Source: Nonomuraea basaltis
GTDB taxonomy: Bacteria > Actinomycetota > Actinomycetes > Streptosporangiales > Streptosporangiaceae
Direction of reading: 5' to 3'
NCBI RefSeq assembly: GCF_005893125.1
Contig: NZ_VCJS01000008.1
Location: 62,001-126,000, forward strand
Length of the DNA stretch: 64,000 nt
Part shown: piece by piece, positions 25,477 through 33,415 of the stretch
How the letters are laid out: each line of letters starts with the position of its first letter
How positions within the stretch are numbered: position 1 is the stretch's first letter
Notes under the pieces: model-generated
The model's input: only the letters and a program-made list of their open reading frames with translations
Told to the model about the DNA's origin: nothing
Database searches by the model: none
Made by a program: the position numbers and the translations under genes

Positions 25477-25714
25477 CACCACCGGGATCTACTGCAGGCC
25501 GAGCTGCCCGGTAGTGCCACCCAAGGCCGAGAACATGCGTTTGTCGACCGCGAGGGCGTGCCCGGCCCACGGCAAGAATCCGATCGGCATCATCGTTCCC
25601 TGCCACCGCGTCCTCGGCGCCACCGGCGACCTCACCGGCTACGGCGGCGGCCTGGCGACCAAGCAGCATCTTCTCGACTTCGAAGCCGGCGCCAGCGGGG
25701 CCCGCCTCTTTTGA
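25476..25714 (+). pseudogene. Ada/Ogt DNA-repair gene fragments fused
   Basis: A plus frame reads [20 protein letters not shown], the N-terminal zinc/methyl-phosphotriester motif of Ada proteins. It then passes, within about ten residues, to [20 protein letters not shown] and LTGYGGGL, the PCHR active-site region of O6-methylguanine-DNA methyltransferase. A middle of well over 100 residues is missing. The active-site Cys of PCHR survives but a functional protein is unlikely. Confidence 0.65.
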
Positions 25715-25769
25715 ACGGGGCTGCACCGCTCCGCTGAGCACCGTCGGCACGGCTGGCGCGGCTTTCGGC

Positions 25770-26357
25770 TCAGGCGTTGCCGGTCGGCGTGGGGTTCAAG
25801 CTGAGGACGGCGCTCACGACCATGTCGGCGTACTCCGGGGTGATCGGCTGGCCGCTGATCAGCAGCCGGTACCACAGCGGTGCGATGAGCATGTCTTCGA
25901 GCAGGTAGGGATCGAAGCCGGCCAATTGCCCGCTCTCCTGCGCCGCGCGGATGCGTTCGCGGTTGCGGCTCGAGAGAGGGATGTGGACCTGTTCGTAGAG
26001 GATGTTGGCGAGTTCGGGGTCATGCTGCGCTGATCCGACCACTCCGGCGAGAAGCCCACGGAGTGCGCCGTCGGTGAAGATCTTGGTAGCGGCATGGATC
26101 CAGGTGCGCAGGTCCGCTTCGAGGTCGCCGGTGTCGGGGATGAGGAAGTACGGCTCCCCTACCCGTTCGGTGAGCGCCTCCAGATACAACGCGCCCTTCG
26201 ACGGCCACCAGCGATACAGCGTCGGCTTGCCGACCTGGGCCCGAGCGGCGATCGCCTCCATGGACACGGCGGCGTAGGACCGCTCCGCACACAGATCAAG
26301 GGCGGCCTGAAGAATCACCGTTCGCGATCGCGCCGCACCGCCAGCCTTTCCAATCAC
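25770..26357 (-). CDS. TetR-family transcriptional regulator
   Basis: 195 residues. N-terminal helix-turn-helix: ILQAALDLCAERSYAAVSME and AARAQVGKPTLYRWWPSKGA (the TLYRWWPSK recognition helix is typical of the TetR_C_33/AcrR-like group). The C-terminal domain is of standard length. It is divergent from the NmrA-like oxidoreductase gene at 26544, with two near-palindromic operator sites between them, so it most likely represses both genes until a ligand is sensed. Confidence 0.92.
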   Translation of the reverse strand: MIGKAGGAARSRTVILQAALDLCAERSYAAVSMEAIAARAQVGKPTLYRWWPSKGALYLEALTERVGEPYFLIPDTGDLEADLRTWIHAATKIFTDGALRGLLAGVVGSAQHDPELANILYEQVHIPLSSRNRERIRAAQESGQLAGFDPYLLEDMLIAPLWYRLLISGQPITPEYADMVVSAVLSLNPTPTGNA

Positions 26358-26376
26358 GAGGGCACCTTACCACGGA

Positions 26377-26451
26377 GAACGTAACGTTTCGTTCTTGACA
26401 GCGTCGCCGCCGCCTGCCTTAATGAGATCAACCGAACGTTACGTTACGTTT
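26377..26451. promoter_or_regulatory. Two TetR operator-like sites and a -35 box in the divergent region
   Basis: GAACGTAACGTTTCGTTC (26377-26394) is a palindrome with 8 of 9 paired positions. GAACGTTACGTTACGTTT (26434-26451) pairs at 7 of 9. TTGACA at 26395-26400 abuts the first site and lies 18 bases before TTAATG. The arrangement fits repression of the rightward gene by the divergent TetR. Confidence 0.65.
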
Positions 26452-26543
26452 TATCCGCTTGGAGATCACGTACGTTCCGGCGCTCGGCCGAGTCCGGCCC
26501 GACCGGGAGATCGACCCCCGGATCCAACGAATCTGGAGCGACC

Positions 26544-27305
26544 ATGACGTCATCGATCCTGCTCACCGGCGGCACCGGCACCCTGGGGCGCCTGGTACTG
26601 CCGCTCCTGCACGACGCCGGGTATGGCGTGCGGGTGCTCAGCCGCCGCGGCGGCCCCTCCTGCAACGGCGTCGAGTACGTGAGCGGCGACTTACTCAAGG
26701 GCGAGGGAATCGAGGCCGCGCTAGCCGGGGCCGAAATCGTCTTGCACCTGGCAGGCAGCACCAAGGGCGATACCGAGGCGACCGAGAACCTGGCACGGGC
26801 GGCGTCGCGAGCCCGGGTGCGGCATCTGGTGTACATCTCCGTCATCGGGGCGGACCGGATCCCGCTGAGCTGGTTCAGCTCCAAGCTGGGCGCGGAGCAA
26901 GCCGTGGCCGGCTCCGGCGTACCGTGGACGACGCTGCGTGCCGCCCAATTCCATGACCTTGCCCTGAAGACCGTGCAGGCGATGGCGAAGCTGCCGGTCA
27001 TACCCGTCCCGGGCGGAATGCGGTTCCAGCCGGTCGACGCGCGCGACGTGGCGGCCCGGCTCGTGGAGCTGACGCTCGACAAGCCGGCCGGCCTGGTGCC
27101 CGACCTGGCCGGGCCCAAGGTGTACGGGATGGCCGAGTTGAGCCGCGGATACCTGCGGGTGCGCGGCAAGCGCCGGCTGATGATGCCGGTCCGGATGCCG
27201 GGCAAGGCCGGCCGCGCCTACCGGGCCGGCGAGAATCTGTCTCTCGAAGGGGCTGCTACGGGCAAGCGGACCTGGGAGGACTTCCTGACCGAGCGGCTGC
27301 GGTAG
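26544..27305 (+). CDS. NAD(P)-binding, NmrA/atypical SDR-family protein
   Basis: 253 residues. The dinucleotide motif is ILLTGGTGTLGRLVLPLL, followed by VRVLSRRGG (the basic residues suggest NADP), and VLHLAGSTKGDTEATENLAR. These atypical short-chain dehydrogenases lack the YxxxK catalytic pair in the classic position and act as redox sensors or quinone/NADPH oxidoreductases. It is divergent from the TetR gene and followed after 61 bases by an SRPBCC gene. Substrate unknown. Confidence 0.88.
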   Translation: MTSSILLTGGTGTLGRLVLPLLHDAGYGVRVLSRRGGPSCNGVEYVSGDLLKGEGIEAALAGAEIVLHLAGSTKGDTEATENLARAASRARVRHLVYISVIGADRIPLSWFSSKLGAEQAVAGSGVPWTTLRAAQFHDLALKTVQAMAKLPVIPVPGGMRFQPVDARDVAARLVELTLDKPAGLVPDLAGPKVYGMAELSRGYLRVRGKRRLMMPVRMPGKAGRAYRAGENLSLEGAATGKRTWEDFLTERLR

Positions 27306-27366
27306 CACACCGGCCCATCGCGGTCGCGCCCTGTCCGACCTGGAAACAGCCTTAAAGGACACCTCG

Positions 27367-27837
27367 ATGAGCGAGCCCGAGTTCGTCTACACGACCTACA
27401 TCAACACCACCCCCGAGCGCCTCTGGCAGGGGCTGACCGACCCCGCCATCACCCGGCGCTGCTGGCGCGGGCTGGCCTTCGACTCGGACTGGAAGCCCGG
27501 CTCGACCGTGACCGTGCGCTACCCCGAGCACGACGTGACGATCGCCGACCCGGCCCAGGTCGTGCTCGAGTCCGATCCCGGCAAGCGGCTGTCCTACACC
27601 TGGCACACCTTCACGCCGGAATGGGCGGCGGTCAGCGGGTTCAGCGACGAACTCCTGGCCCGCTTCTCCGCCGAGCCCCGCTCCAAGGTGACCTTCGACC
27701 TCGAGGACCTCGGCGAGACGGTCAAACTGACCGTGGTCCACGACGACTTCGAGCCCGGCAGCGCCGTCCTGAAGGCCGTCACCAACGGCTGGCCGCGACT
27801 CCTGGCCGACCTCAAAACCCTCCTCGAAACAAGCTAG
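27367..27837 (+). CDS. SRPBCC / AHSA1-like domain protein
   Basis: 156 residues, ATG 27367 with AAAGGA upstream. N-terminal FVYTTYINTTPERLWQGLTD, then SYTWHTFTPEW and KVTFDLEDLGETVKLTVVHD are characteristic of the AHSA1/START-like helix-grip fold, which binds hydrophobic ligands or acts as a co-chaperone. In actinomycetes these often pair with ArsR regulators; here it follows an NmrA-like gene. Function beyond ligand binding cannot be assigned. Confidence 0.88.
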   Translation: MSEPEFVYTTYINTTPERLWQGLTDPAITRRCWRGLAFDSDWKPGSTVTVRYPEHDVTIADPAQVVLESDPGKRLSYTWHTFTPEWAAVSGFSDELLARFSAEPRSKVTFDLEDLGETVKLTVVHDDFEPGSAVLKAVTNGWPRLLADLKTLLETS

Positions 27838-27943
27838 ACCTGCTCGGTCAGGCGGGTCAGTAGTTCTCCGACGGCGTGGATGGTCCACATCAGGCCGAGG
27901 AGGCTGATGTCGCCCATTGAATTCGATCAAGGAGACGAATGTG

Positions 27944-28810
27944 ATGAACGAAGCATGCATCAAGCGGGTGTCGATGGTCAGCACCGGATCGGTGTCGATC
28001 CACCCCGAGCACGTGTCCGCCACCCGCAAGCCGATGTACTGGTGGCTGTTCACCTCGCGTCGCTGGACCCGGCCACTGCCCATCAACGTCTACGTGATCG
28101 AGCACCGCGACAGGCTGGTGCTCTTCGACACCGGACAGGACCGCGCGTCGGTGACTGACCCCGGCTACTTCCCCGGCGGCATCACAGGGGTGATGTACAA
28201 CCGGCTGGCCCGTTTCGACATCGGCCCCGAGCAGACCCTCACCGCCCAGCTGGCCGCCATCGGCTACGACATCGGCGATGTCCACACCGCGGTCATCTCC
28301 CACCTGCACCAAGACCACATCGGCGGCTTACGGGAGCTGACCGGCGCCCAGATCGTGATCAGCCGACGCGAGTGGGAGACCCTCGCCGAGCCGCAACCGG
28401 AACTGCGCGGCCTGCTGTCCTCCCACATCGACCTGCCCGGACTGCGCTGGCGCCGCATCTCTCCCGAGCCCCTTGCCGACCCTGCCCTGGCCCCCTTCAC
28501 CACCGGCCATGACCTGTTCGACGATGGCAGCATGGTGCTGCTGCCCACCCCCGGCCATACTCCCGGGTCACTGTCGATGCTGGTCCGGAGCCCCGGCCGG
28601 ACACCGCTGCTCATGGTCGGCGACCTGACCTACGACTCGGATCTGCTGGAGCGCGGCCAAGTGCCGGGCGTCGGTGAGAAGCGCAAGCTGGCCGGCACGA
28701 CACAGATGGTCAACGAACTCCGCCTGCGGAATCCCGGCCTGGCGGTTCTGGCCGCCCACGACCCGGGCGCGGCCTCCAACCTGGCCGCCGCTGTCCACGC
28801 TCAGCTCTGA
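27944..28810 (+). CDS. MBL-fold metallo-hydrolase, N-acyl-homoserine-lactonase-like
   Basis: 288 residues from ATG 27944, with AAGGAG nine bases upstream (an earlier ATG at 27917 lacks a site). The metal-binding motif SHLHQDHIGG (HxHxDH) is clear, with later ligands in TPGHTPGS, VGDLTYD and AAHDPG. The layout INVYVIEHRDRLVLFDTGQD and a gap of metal ligands resembles AHL lactonases and related lactone hydrolases, but the same fold covers many hydrolases. Two zinc ions are expected. No lactone signal genes are present in the window. Confidence 0.85.
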   Translation: MNEACIKRVSMVSTGSVSIHPEHVSATRKPMYWWLFTSRRWTRPLPINVYVIEHRDRLVLFDTGQDRASVTDPGYFPGGITGVMYNRLARFDIGPEQTLTAQLAAIGYDIGDVHTAVISHLHQDHIGGLRELTGAQIVISRREWETLAEPQPELRGLLSSHIDLPGLRWRRISPEPLADPALAPFTTGHDLFDDGSMVLLPTPGHTPGSLSMLVRSPGRTPLLMVGDLTYDSDLLERGQVPGVGEKRKLAGTTQMVNELRLRNPGLAVLAAHDPGAASNLAAAVHAQL

Positions 28811-28844
28811 GCAAGAACAAGATCCATGCGACCGCGGAGGAACC

Positions 28845-29066
28845 TTAGCGCGGGTCAGGGGACTTCACTAGTTCGAACTCACCGTGACGCACACCCGCGA
28901 GGAAGGCTTCCCACTCATCGGGTCTGAAGGTGAGCGTCCCACCGGCCCGATCCTTGGTGTCCCGGACCTTGATCACAGTTTCGGTGATCGCGACCTCGAC
29001 GCAGCTTGCGCCGTTCCCGCTAAAGCTGCTGGTACGCCAAGGGAGGTCGGAAACGTCAGGCTGCAT
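28845..29066 (-). CDS. DUF397 domain protein
   Basis: 73 residues. WRTSSFSGNGASCVEVA and VRDTKDRAGGTLTFRPDEW followed by AFLAGVRHGEFE is the full DUF397 signature, a small actinomycete-specific fold. It is encoded 11 bases after the XRE/DUF5753 gene on the same strand. Such pairs, as in the Streptomyces WhiJ/BldB-type systems, work together: the XRE protein binds DNA and the small acidic partner modulates it. Confidence 0.92.
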   Translation of the reverse strand: MQPDVSDLPWRTSSFSGNGASCVEVAITETVIKVRDTKDRAGGTLTFRPDEWEAFLAGVRHGEFELVKSPDPR

Positions 29067-29077
29067 CGCGACTCCTC

Positions 29078-29971
29078 TTAATCCAGATCTTCGCTCAGAG
29101 ATGTGAGTAGTGCCGCCGTGTCCGAGGGGCTGAGCGCTACGGCGCGAAGATGCTCGAAAACCATGTTATGCCTGATTAGCTCAGCCTCCTCTTCGAGGAA
29201 AAGATCGCCGCCCATGCTGTCGATGTAGACGATGTCAGGGCCGATAGCGCCGAAGCGCAAGATGATGAAGCTGCCTGGCATGCCTGGATGCGCGCCGGCC
29301 TTGAACGGGACTACCTGGATCGTGATCTGCGGGTTACGTGCCTGGGTGGCTAGGTGGCGAAGCTGGTCGCGCATCACGGATGGCCCGCCGACACGGCGAT
29401 GCAGCGCCGCCTCGTCAATGACTGCCCACAGGTGAGGGCTGTCTGGAACGGTCAGGAGCAGCTGACGATTAAGCCTGGCATCGACCCTGCGCTGTACTTG
29501 CTCCTCGGTTGCGGTGGGCAGGACTCCTGAAATGACCTCTCTGGCGTAGTCGGGCGTCTGGAGAAGGCCGGGAACGAAGATCGTCTCGAAGTTAAGGATC
29601 TCCCGTGCTTCCGCCTCGAAGTTGATGTACGCGGTGTACTGCTCGGTCAGGTCAGAGTCGGATGTGTGCAGCCAGCCTCGTTTCCCAGCGTCCTTCTGCA
29701 AGAGAACCAGTGCGTCACGATCGGCGCCCGTCACGCCGTAGGCGGTGAGGAGGGCTTGAAGGGTTCTGAGCTGGGGTTTGGTGCGACCAGTCTCGATGCG
29801 GTACAGGGTCGCGACGTTCACGCCGGTTTGGGCTGTGACGTCTTCCTGTGAGAGTCCGGCAGCCTCGCGGAGACGACGAAGCTCGGCGGCCAACCTGCGC
29901 ATACGGACGGTAGGCGGCTGTCGTCTCTGCGGCACGTGGACATCATCGCGCATGTAGGGCTGGGCTTGCAT
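29078..29971 (-). CDS. XRE helix-turn-helix regulator with DUF5753 domain
   Basis: 297 residues from ATG 29971 (GAGAGG nine bases upstream; a TTG at 29980 is an alternative). Helix-turn-helix near residues 28-85: LRRLREAAGLSQEDVTAQTG and NVATLYRIETGRTKPQLRTL. The C-terminal DUF5753 is recognised by YINFEAEAREILNFETIFVP, GLLQTPDYAR and FKAGAHPGMPGSFIILRF. This is the WhiJ-like regulator family that controls development and antibiotic genes in Streptomyces. It lies beside a DUF397 gene and opposite a HATPase cluster, with an inverted repeat at its promoter. Confidence 0.93.
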   Translation of the reverse strand: MQAQPYMRDDVHVPQRRQPPTVRMRRLAAELRRLREAAGLSQEDVTAQTGVNVATLYRIETGRTKPQLRTLQALLTAYGVTGADRDALVLLQKDAGKRGWLHTSDSDLTEQYTAYINFEAEAREILNFETIFVPGLLQTPDYAREVISGVLPTATEEQVQRRVDARLNRQLLLTVPDSPHLWAVIDEAALHRRVGGPSVMRDQLRHLATQARNPQITIQVVPFKAGAHPGMPGSFIILRFGAIGPDIVYIDSMGGDLFLEEEAELIRHNMVFEHLRAVALSPSDTAALLTSLSEDLD

Positions 29972-29992
29972 CTTGGCCAACCTCTCGATTTA

Positions 29993-30020
29993 TGCAAGGT
30001 ATGCATCTAACTACCTTGCA
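29993..30020. promoter_or_regulatory. TGCAAGGTA inverted repeat, likely XRE operator
   Basis: Perfect 9-base arms TGCAAGGTA (29993-30001) and TACCTTGCA (30012-30020) are separated by 10 bases, 22 bases before the XRE start. The spacing of one helical turn suits a dimeric XRE protein and suggests autoregulation. Confidence 0.6.
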
Positions 30021-30254
30021 TTCGCAGGGTAGCGAGGTGCACACTGGGCGTAGTTGTAAGCCTCCCAGTCAGGCGCAAGCGATGTGGGCGGAAGCCGAGC
30101 TCTCTGGGCGAATCCGCAGCTCAGAGAGGCGGCTCCTCCGTGCCACGCATGCAGATGCGGCAAGCTTCGGGTCAGACTGGGATCGCCTTCGGAAGTAATG
30201 AATGCACGGTGGGCAGTTCCACAGCGACTGCGCACGGCAGCGAAGGGCGGAGCT

Positions 30255-30458
30255 GTGACGGCACTCATCCAGGTAGACGAAGAAGTCAGGCAGCCAGTAC
30301 GAGCGGCGTTGGGACGGCGGATGGGGGGTTTGGAGTTGTCGGTGGTCCTCCCCTCAGGGCAAGAGCCGTTCATAGAGATCTCACGCAAGTCAGGACCCAT
30401 GTGGGTGCGCGTGGCACATAGGGCGCGCAGCTGGGTCGTGACATGGGGGTGGCGGTGA
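30255..30458 (+). CDS. Small conserved-looking protein, unknown
   Basis: 67 residues from GTG 30255 with AGGGCGGAG upstream. Reads TALIQVDEEVRQPVRAALGR then ELSVVLPSGQEPFIEISRKS and VRVAHRARSWVVTW. It is compact with alternating strand-like segments and no signal or helices. The stop overlaps the HATPase start by GTGA at 30455-30458. I do not recognise the family, but the coupling supports a real gene in the signalling cluster. Confidence 0.6.
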   Translation: MTALIQVDEEVRQPVRAALGRRMGGLELSVVLPSGQEPFIEISRKSGPMWVRVAHRARSWVVTWGWR

Positions 30459-30928
30459 CCGGGCGCTTTCTCGCCGAGCTGGTGTTCCCGGGAGTGCCCA
30501 GTTCGGTGCCGATCGCTCGTCATTGCGTCAAGGGCGTTTTGAGAGCGGCGGGGCATCAAAACATGACCGGCGTGCAACTCGTGGTCAGTGAACTAGTTGC
30601 GAACGCCGTGATGCACTCGGCCTCGGGCCTGGCGGGCGGGCTGATCACCGTGGACATCCGAGCGATCGGCGACGGCCTGGCACGTATCGACGTGATGGAC
30701 GACGGTGGGCTGACCGTTCCCCACGTGCGTGAGCCCAGCGAAATGGACTGCTCGGGCCGCGGCCTGCAGATCGTTGAAGAGACGGCGCTCCGCTGGGGCA
30801 TCGGCGACAACGCTCTGGGCGGCAGGGTGACATGGGCGGAAGTGCTCACGACGGACGACTCCCGGTCCGGATACCGGATATGCCGGTCTATGCAGTGGAG
30901 ATGTGATGGCGCCGCACGGGCAGACTGA
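30455..30928 (+). CDS. RsbW-like ATP-binding regulatory protein (HATPase_c_2)
   Basis: 157 residues from GTG 30455, preferred over ATG 30443 because of the GTGA overlap and the G-rich site before it. GHKL motifs: N-box LVVSELVANAVMHSAS, DVMDDGGLTVP, and the lid region CSGRGLQIVEETALRWGI. These single-domain kinases in actinomycetes often sit beside XRE/DUF397 pairs, as here. The partner could be an anti-anti-sigma factor encoded elsewhere. Confidence 0.88.
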   Translation: MTGRFLAELVFPGVPSSVPIARHCVKGVLRAAGHQNMTGVQLVVSELVANAVMHSASGLAGGLITVDIRAIGDGLARIDVMDDGGLTVPHVREPSEMDCSGRGLQIVEETALRWGIGDNALGGRVTWAEVLTTDDSRSGYRICRSMQWRCDGAARAD

Positions 30929-31241
30929 AGGGGCCGGGTGGATCAGCCGGGGCGACCGGCCGCCTCGTTGCTTCAGTCCTCATGTAAGCCCGGCGACGTC
31001 CCACTGCGAGCCGTTGAAGTGGACCCTTCCGGACCGGTGGGCACCTGAGGGGCGTGTCCTGGAGTGGACATGCGGCTGCGACGGGGTCTTCTACGAACTG
31101 CGCCAAGCGAGCGGCCTGCAATTCATTCGCCGGATCCGCCGCGACGAGCACGGGGTTGAGGTGATCGAGGACAGCGAGCGGTGGCGCGCCGGAGTGGCAG
31201 CGGCGCAATGGAACGCCCTCCTGATGGGCCATCTCCGATGA
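30906..31241 (+). CDS. Hypothetical protein in the HATPase cluster
   Basis: 111 residues from ATG 30906, overlapping the HATPase gene by 23 bases. The sequence TLPDRWAPEGRVLEWTCGCD then GVFYELRQASGLQFIRRIRR and ERWRAGVAAAQWNALLMGHL looks like a folded small protein; the CGC pair may bind metal. I do not know the family. It probably co-transcribes with the two genes before it. Confidence 0.65.
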   Translation: MAPHGQTEGAGWISRGDRPPRCFSPHVSPATSHCEPLKWTLPDRWAPEGRVLEWTCGCDGVFYELRQASGLQFIRRIRRDEHGVEVIEDSERWRAGVAAAQWNALLMGHLR

Positions 31242-31298
31242 CGCGGCCCACAAGCGCGTACGGCGGATATCGTCCGCTTACGGATTGAGATCGATCAA

Positions 31299-31739
31299 GG
31301 TGTCACTTCATATATCGAGTACGACGAGCAAACCGGCCGCCATCTCAAAGGCACCGCCCACGACTTCTCCGCGCGACTGCTCGGCGGAGCGTGTGGAATC
31401 GCCGGTGCATTCTCCACCGTGGCCGCCCTGGCGACGTTCCTGCAGCACCTCCTCGAACCCAGCACCGGAAAGGGGTTCGGCGCCGACTGGGTCCAGGAGT
31501 CCCTTCAGGTCCGCACAGGCGACCTCCAACCGGCGCGGGGTCTGTCCTGGCACCCCGCCCCGGGCACCGATCCGACGAACGGCATCTACGTGCACTACGG
31601 CTTCACCGGCACCGGAATGTGGATCTCTCCCAAACAAGGCCGCTGGGCCGTCCTCCTGACCAACAAGCTGTACTACGGCCGCGACCGCCAACTACTGACC
31701 AACATCCGCAACGCCTTCCGCTCGCTGGCGTTCGCGTAG
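31299..31739 (+). pseudogene. Beta-lactamase-fold serine hydrolase, C-terminal remnant
   Basis: The frame reads GRHLKGTAHDFSARLLGG, AGAFSTVAALATFLQHLL, then LSWHPAPGTDP, YVHYGFTGTGMWISPKQGRW and AVLLTNKLYY. This matches the second half of class C beta-lactamase/esterase-type hydrolases (HDxxA, G-AGxFSTA, HTGFTGT). The N-terminal half with the SxxK nucleophile is absent and no start codon with a ribosome site precedes the homology, so the gene is 5'-truncated. The boundary near 31290 is sharp. Confidence 0.65.
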
Positions 31740-32017
31740 GCGGCATGGAAATCGATCACGGGACGAAGATGTGACCGACCCGCACCACCGATGGCCTACT
31801 TGATCTCGCGCTCGGCCGCGATAGTGAACATCTGCGGCCACTCCTCGATCCCCGGCGTCTCTTCAACACCGAAGATGGAGGCGGTGGCCGCTCTCGTACG
31901 CACAACACGCCGTGCCGCGGCGGTCGCATTCCGGTACATCCGCTACGTCGCGATAAGCCTAGATATCGAGCACTACCTGGCCTGCCCTACACCAATGCCC
32001 GAACCTGCTTATCGCAG

Positions 32018-32371
32018 CTAAACGAAGAGCATCGAATCTCGCATATAGATCAACGGCGTCAAGCCAACCTCGATCTTCCCGGCCAGATCATCTACTTCGA
32101 ATATTATCTGCAAACAGAGTTTCTCTCCCTCCCATTGCGATCGCAGCCTCACTGCTCCTTCTCGGAAGATATCCAACTCTAACTGTCGATTATCGTTGAA
32201 TATCTTAATGCGCACCGAACGACCTGGTATGTCATAGCTCAATTCGACCTGCTTTCCGCTCCCTTCCCAACTTATTACTCCGCCTATTTCGTCGCCCTCT
32301 AGAGGCTGCGGCTCTAGGCCCGCTGCCGCCAGTTCGGCCCGGTCCTCGACATCGAACTGCCGGTACGTCAC
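32018..32371 (-). CDS. Candidate immunity protein of the Rhs locus, unknown family
   Basis: 117 residues from GTG 32371, which has AGGAGG five bases upstream. Lower GC than the flanking genes. The sequence is acidic, with strand-rich stretches such as QVELSYDIPGRSVRIKIFND, QLELDIFREGAVRLRSQWEG and LCLQIIFEVDD. It lies in a row of small leftward genes behind an Rhs toxin, which is where immunity genes accumulate. Neither family nor toxin partner is recognised; the assignment is by context only. Confidence 0.55.
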   Translation of the reverse strand: MTYRQFDVEDRAELAAAGLEPQPLEGDEIGGVISWEGSGKQVELSYDIPGRSVRIKIFNDNRQLELDIFREGAVRLRSQWEGEKLCLQIIFEVDDLAGKIEVGLTPLIYMRDSMLFV

Positions 32372-32787
32372 CGCTACCTCCTGCAACCGCTTCACATTAC
32401 CTATCGTCTTTACACGCGGACCCCACCCTACAACAAAGGCCGGACCGCAAGCTTGCCATTCGCTAGCCGGGTCGCAGCGCCATCTCCCAAGAGGTGACTT
32501 CTTCGGACGAGATGACGACTCTGGCAGCGGCCGCTCTCGGGCGCGCGCCATATGAATGGGTTTCGAAATCCGCAATGGCGAGCATCACCAGACACTGCAC
32601 CCTATTTATGAGCCCCACACCCGCCTCTCCGGCTTGGATTTTTCCGGTATTGATCGCGTGAAGCATCGTTCGTTTCCTTCGCACTTCCGGCGTTTGGCGT
32701 GCCGGGCCTGGAGGCGGCTCCGGCCTCCAAAGGCCGCGAAGGTCAACAGGCAGACCTACTGTAGATGCGCGGTTAACTCGCGCTAAT

Positions 32788-32825
32788 AGCTTCGCCCCCT
32801 CCTGTTATTCAAAGGGGGCGAAGCT
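32788..32825. terminator. Strong stem-loop between two candidate immunity genes
   Basis: AGCTTCGCCCCCT (32788-32800) pairs exactly with AGGGGGCGAAGCT (32813-32825) across a 12-base loop. It lies 20 bases past the stop of the leftward gene at 32846. There is no clear T-run on either side, so termination is likely but not certain. Confidence 0.5.
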
Positions 32826-32845
32826 TGGCCCGTCTCGTGAATTAG

Positions 32846-33412
32846 CTACTCAGCTGGCGGCTCATTGTTCTCGCGCGGAACGTCGACGAATCCGCGCACC
32901 AGGCGAGCAGCTCGGTGTCTTGTTTGCTGCGATAGGACATGCGAGCTAGCTATTTGCTCGAGCAGCTCGATAAATCGACGTTCTAGTACTACACCGCCCC
33001 TTGGATCATACAGTCTCTGCACCGCCTTTTCTGCCCAGTATGGGCTTTTGCCATTAAGTGCCATATATATAGCCTCCCCTAATGGTAGAGAAGAAGCTAT
33101 ACGACCGATTTCGCCTGTAAACCCGAGACGCCTGCTCATGTCCTCCAGCTTCTCCATCAGCTCTTGTTGGCTAATTTCCAGCAGGGTTAGCCACGTGATG
33201 GATATGCGTTGTTCCAGTGATTCCGCAGTTGTGCCTGGCCTACCGATCGCCCAGAACCCTCGGGCCGTCGTCCCTATCCATATGCCTGATTCTGTGATTT
33301 GCACGAGTGGCGCCCATGTTAGCGGTCCATGGCTGGCGCCCGGCGAGTGAACCCAGAGTTCACTCGGGACCTTCGACATAACTTCGCGAAATGGCGACCG
33401 TTGATTATTCAA
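32846..33412 (-). CDS. Candidate immunity protein paired with the orphan Rhs toxin tip
   Basis: 188 residues from TTG 33412, three bases after the stop of the orphan toxin tip (33416-33418); ATG 33379 is an alternative. It reads ELWVHSPGASHGPLTWAPLV, RISITWLTLLEISQQELMEK and ERRFIELLEQIASSHVLSQQ; mostly helical in its second half, GC content lower than the genome. No family recognised. Position immediately after a toxin tip is the standard place for the cognate immunity gene, which is the main support. Confidence 0.6.
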   Translation of the reverse strand: MNNQRSPFREVMSKVPSELWVHSPGASHGPLTWAPLVQITESGIWIGTTARGFWAIGRPGTTAESLEQRISITWLTLLEISQQELMEKLEDMSRRLGFTGEIGRIASSLPLGEAIYMALNGKSPYWAEKAVQRLYDPRGGVVLERRFIELLEQIASSHVLSQQTRHRAARLVRGFVDVPRENNEPPAE

Positions 33413-33415
33413 GTG

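Noticed and set aside
27834..27917. 27-codon minus-strand frame MGDISLLGLMWTIHAVGELL
   Set aside because: Could be a scrap of a regulator tail, but too short to support; the gap is better read as the leader of the lactonase-like gene.
31791..32021. 76-codon plus frame after the serine-hydrolase remnant
   Set aside because: No ribosome site, no family resemblance, lies in a low-quality junction region.
32463..32684. 73-codon minus frame upstream of the 117-residue candidate immunity gene
   Set aside because: Composition is basic and irregular, overlaps the leader of the better supported GTG 32371 gene.
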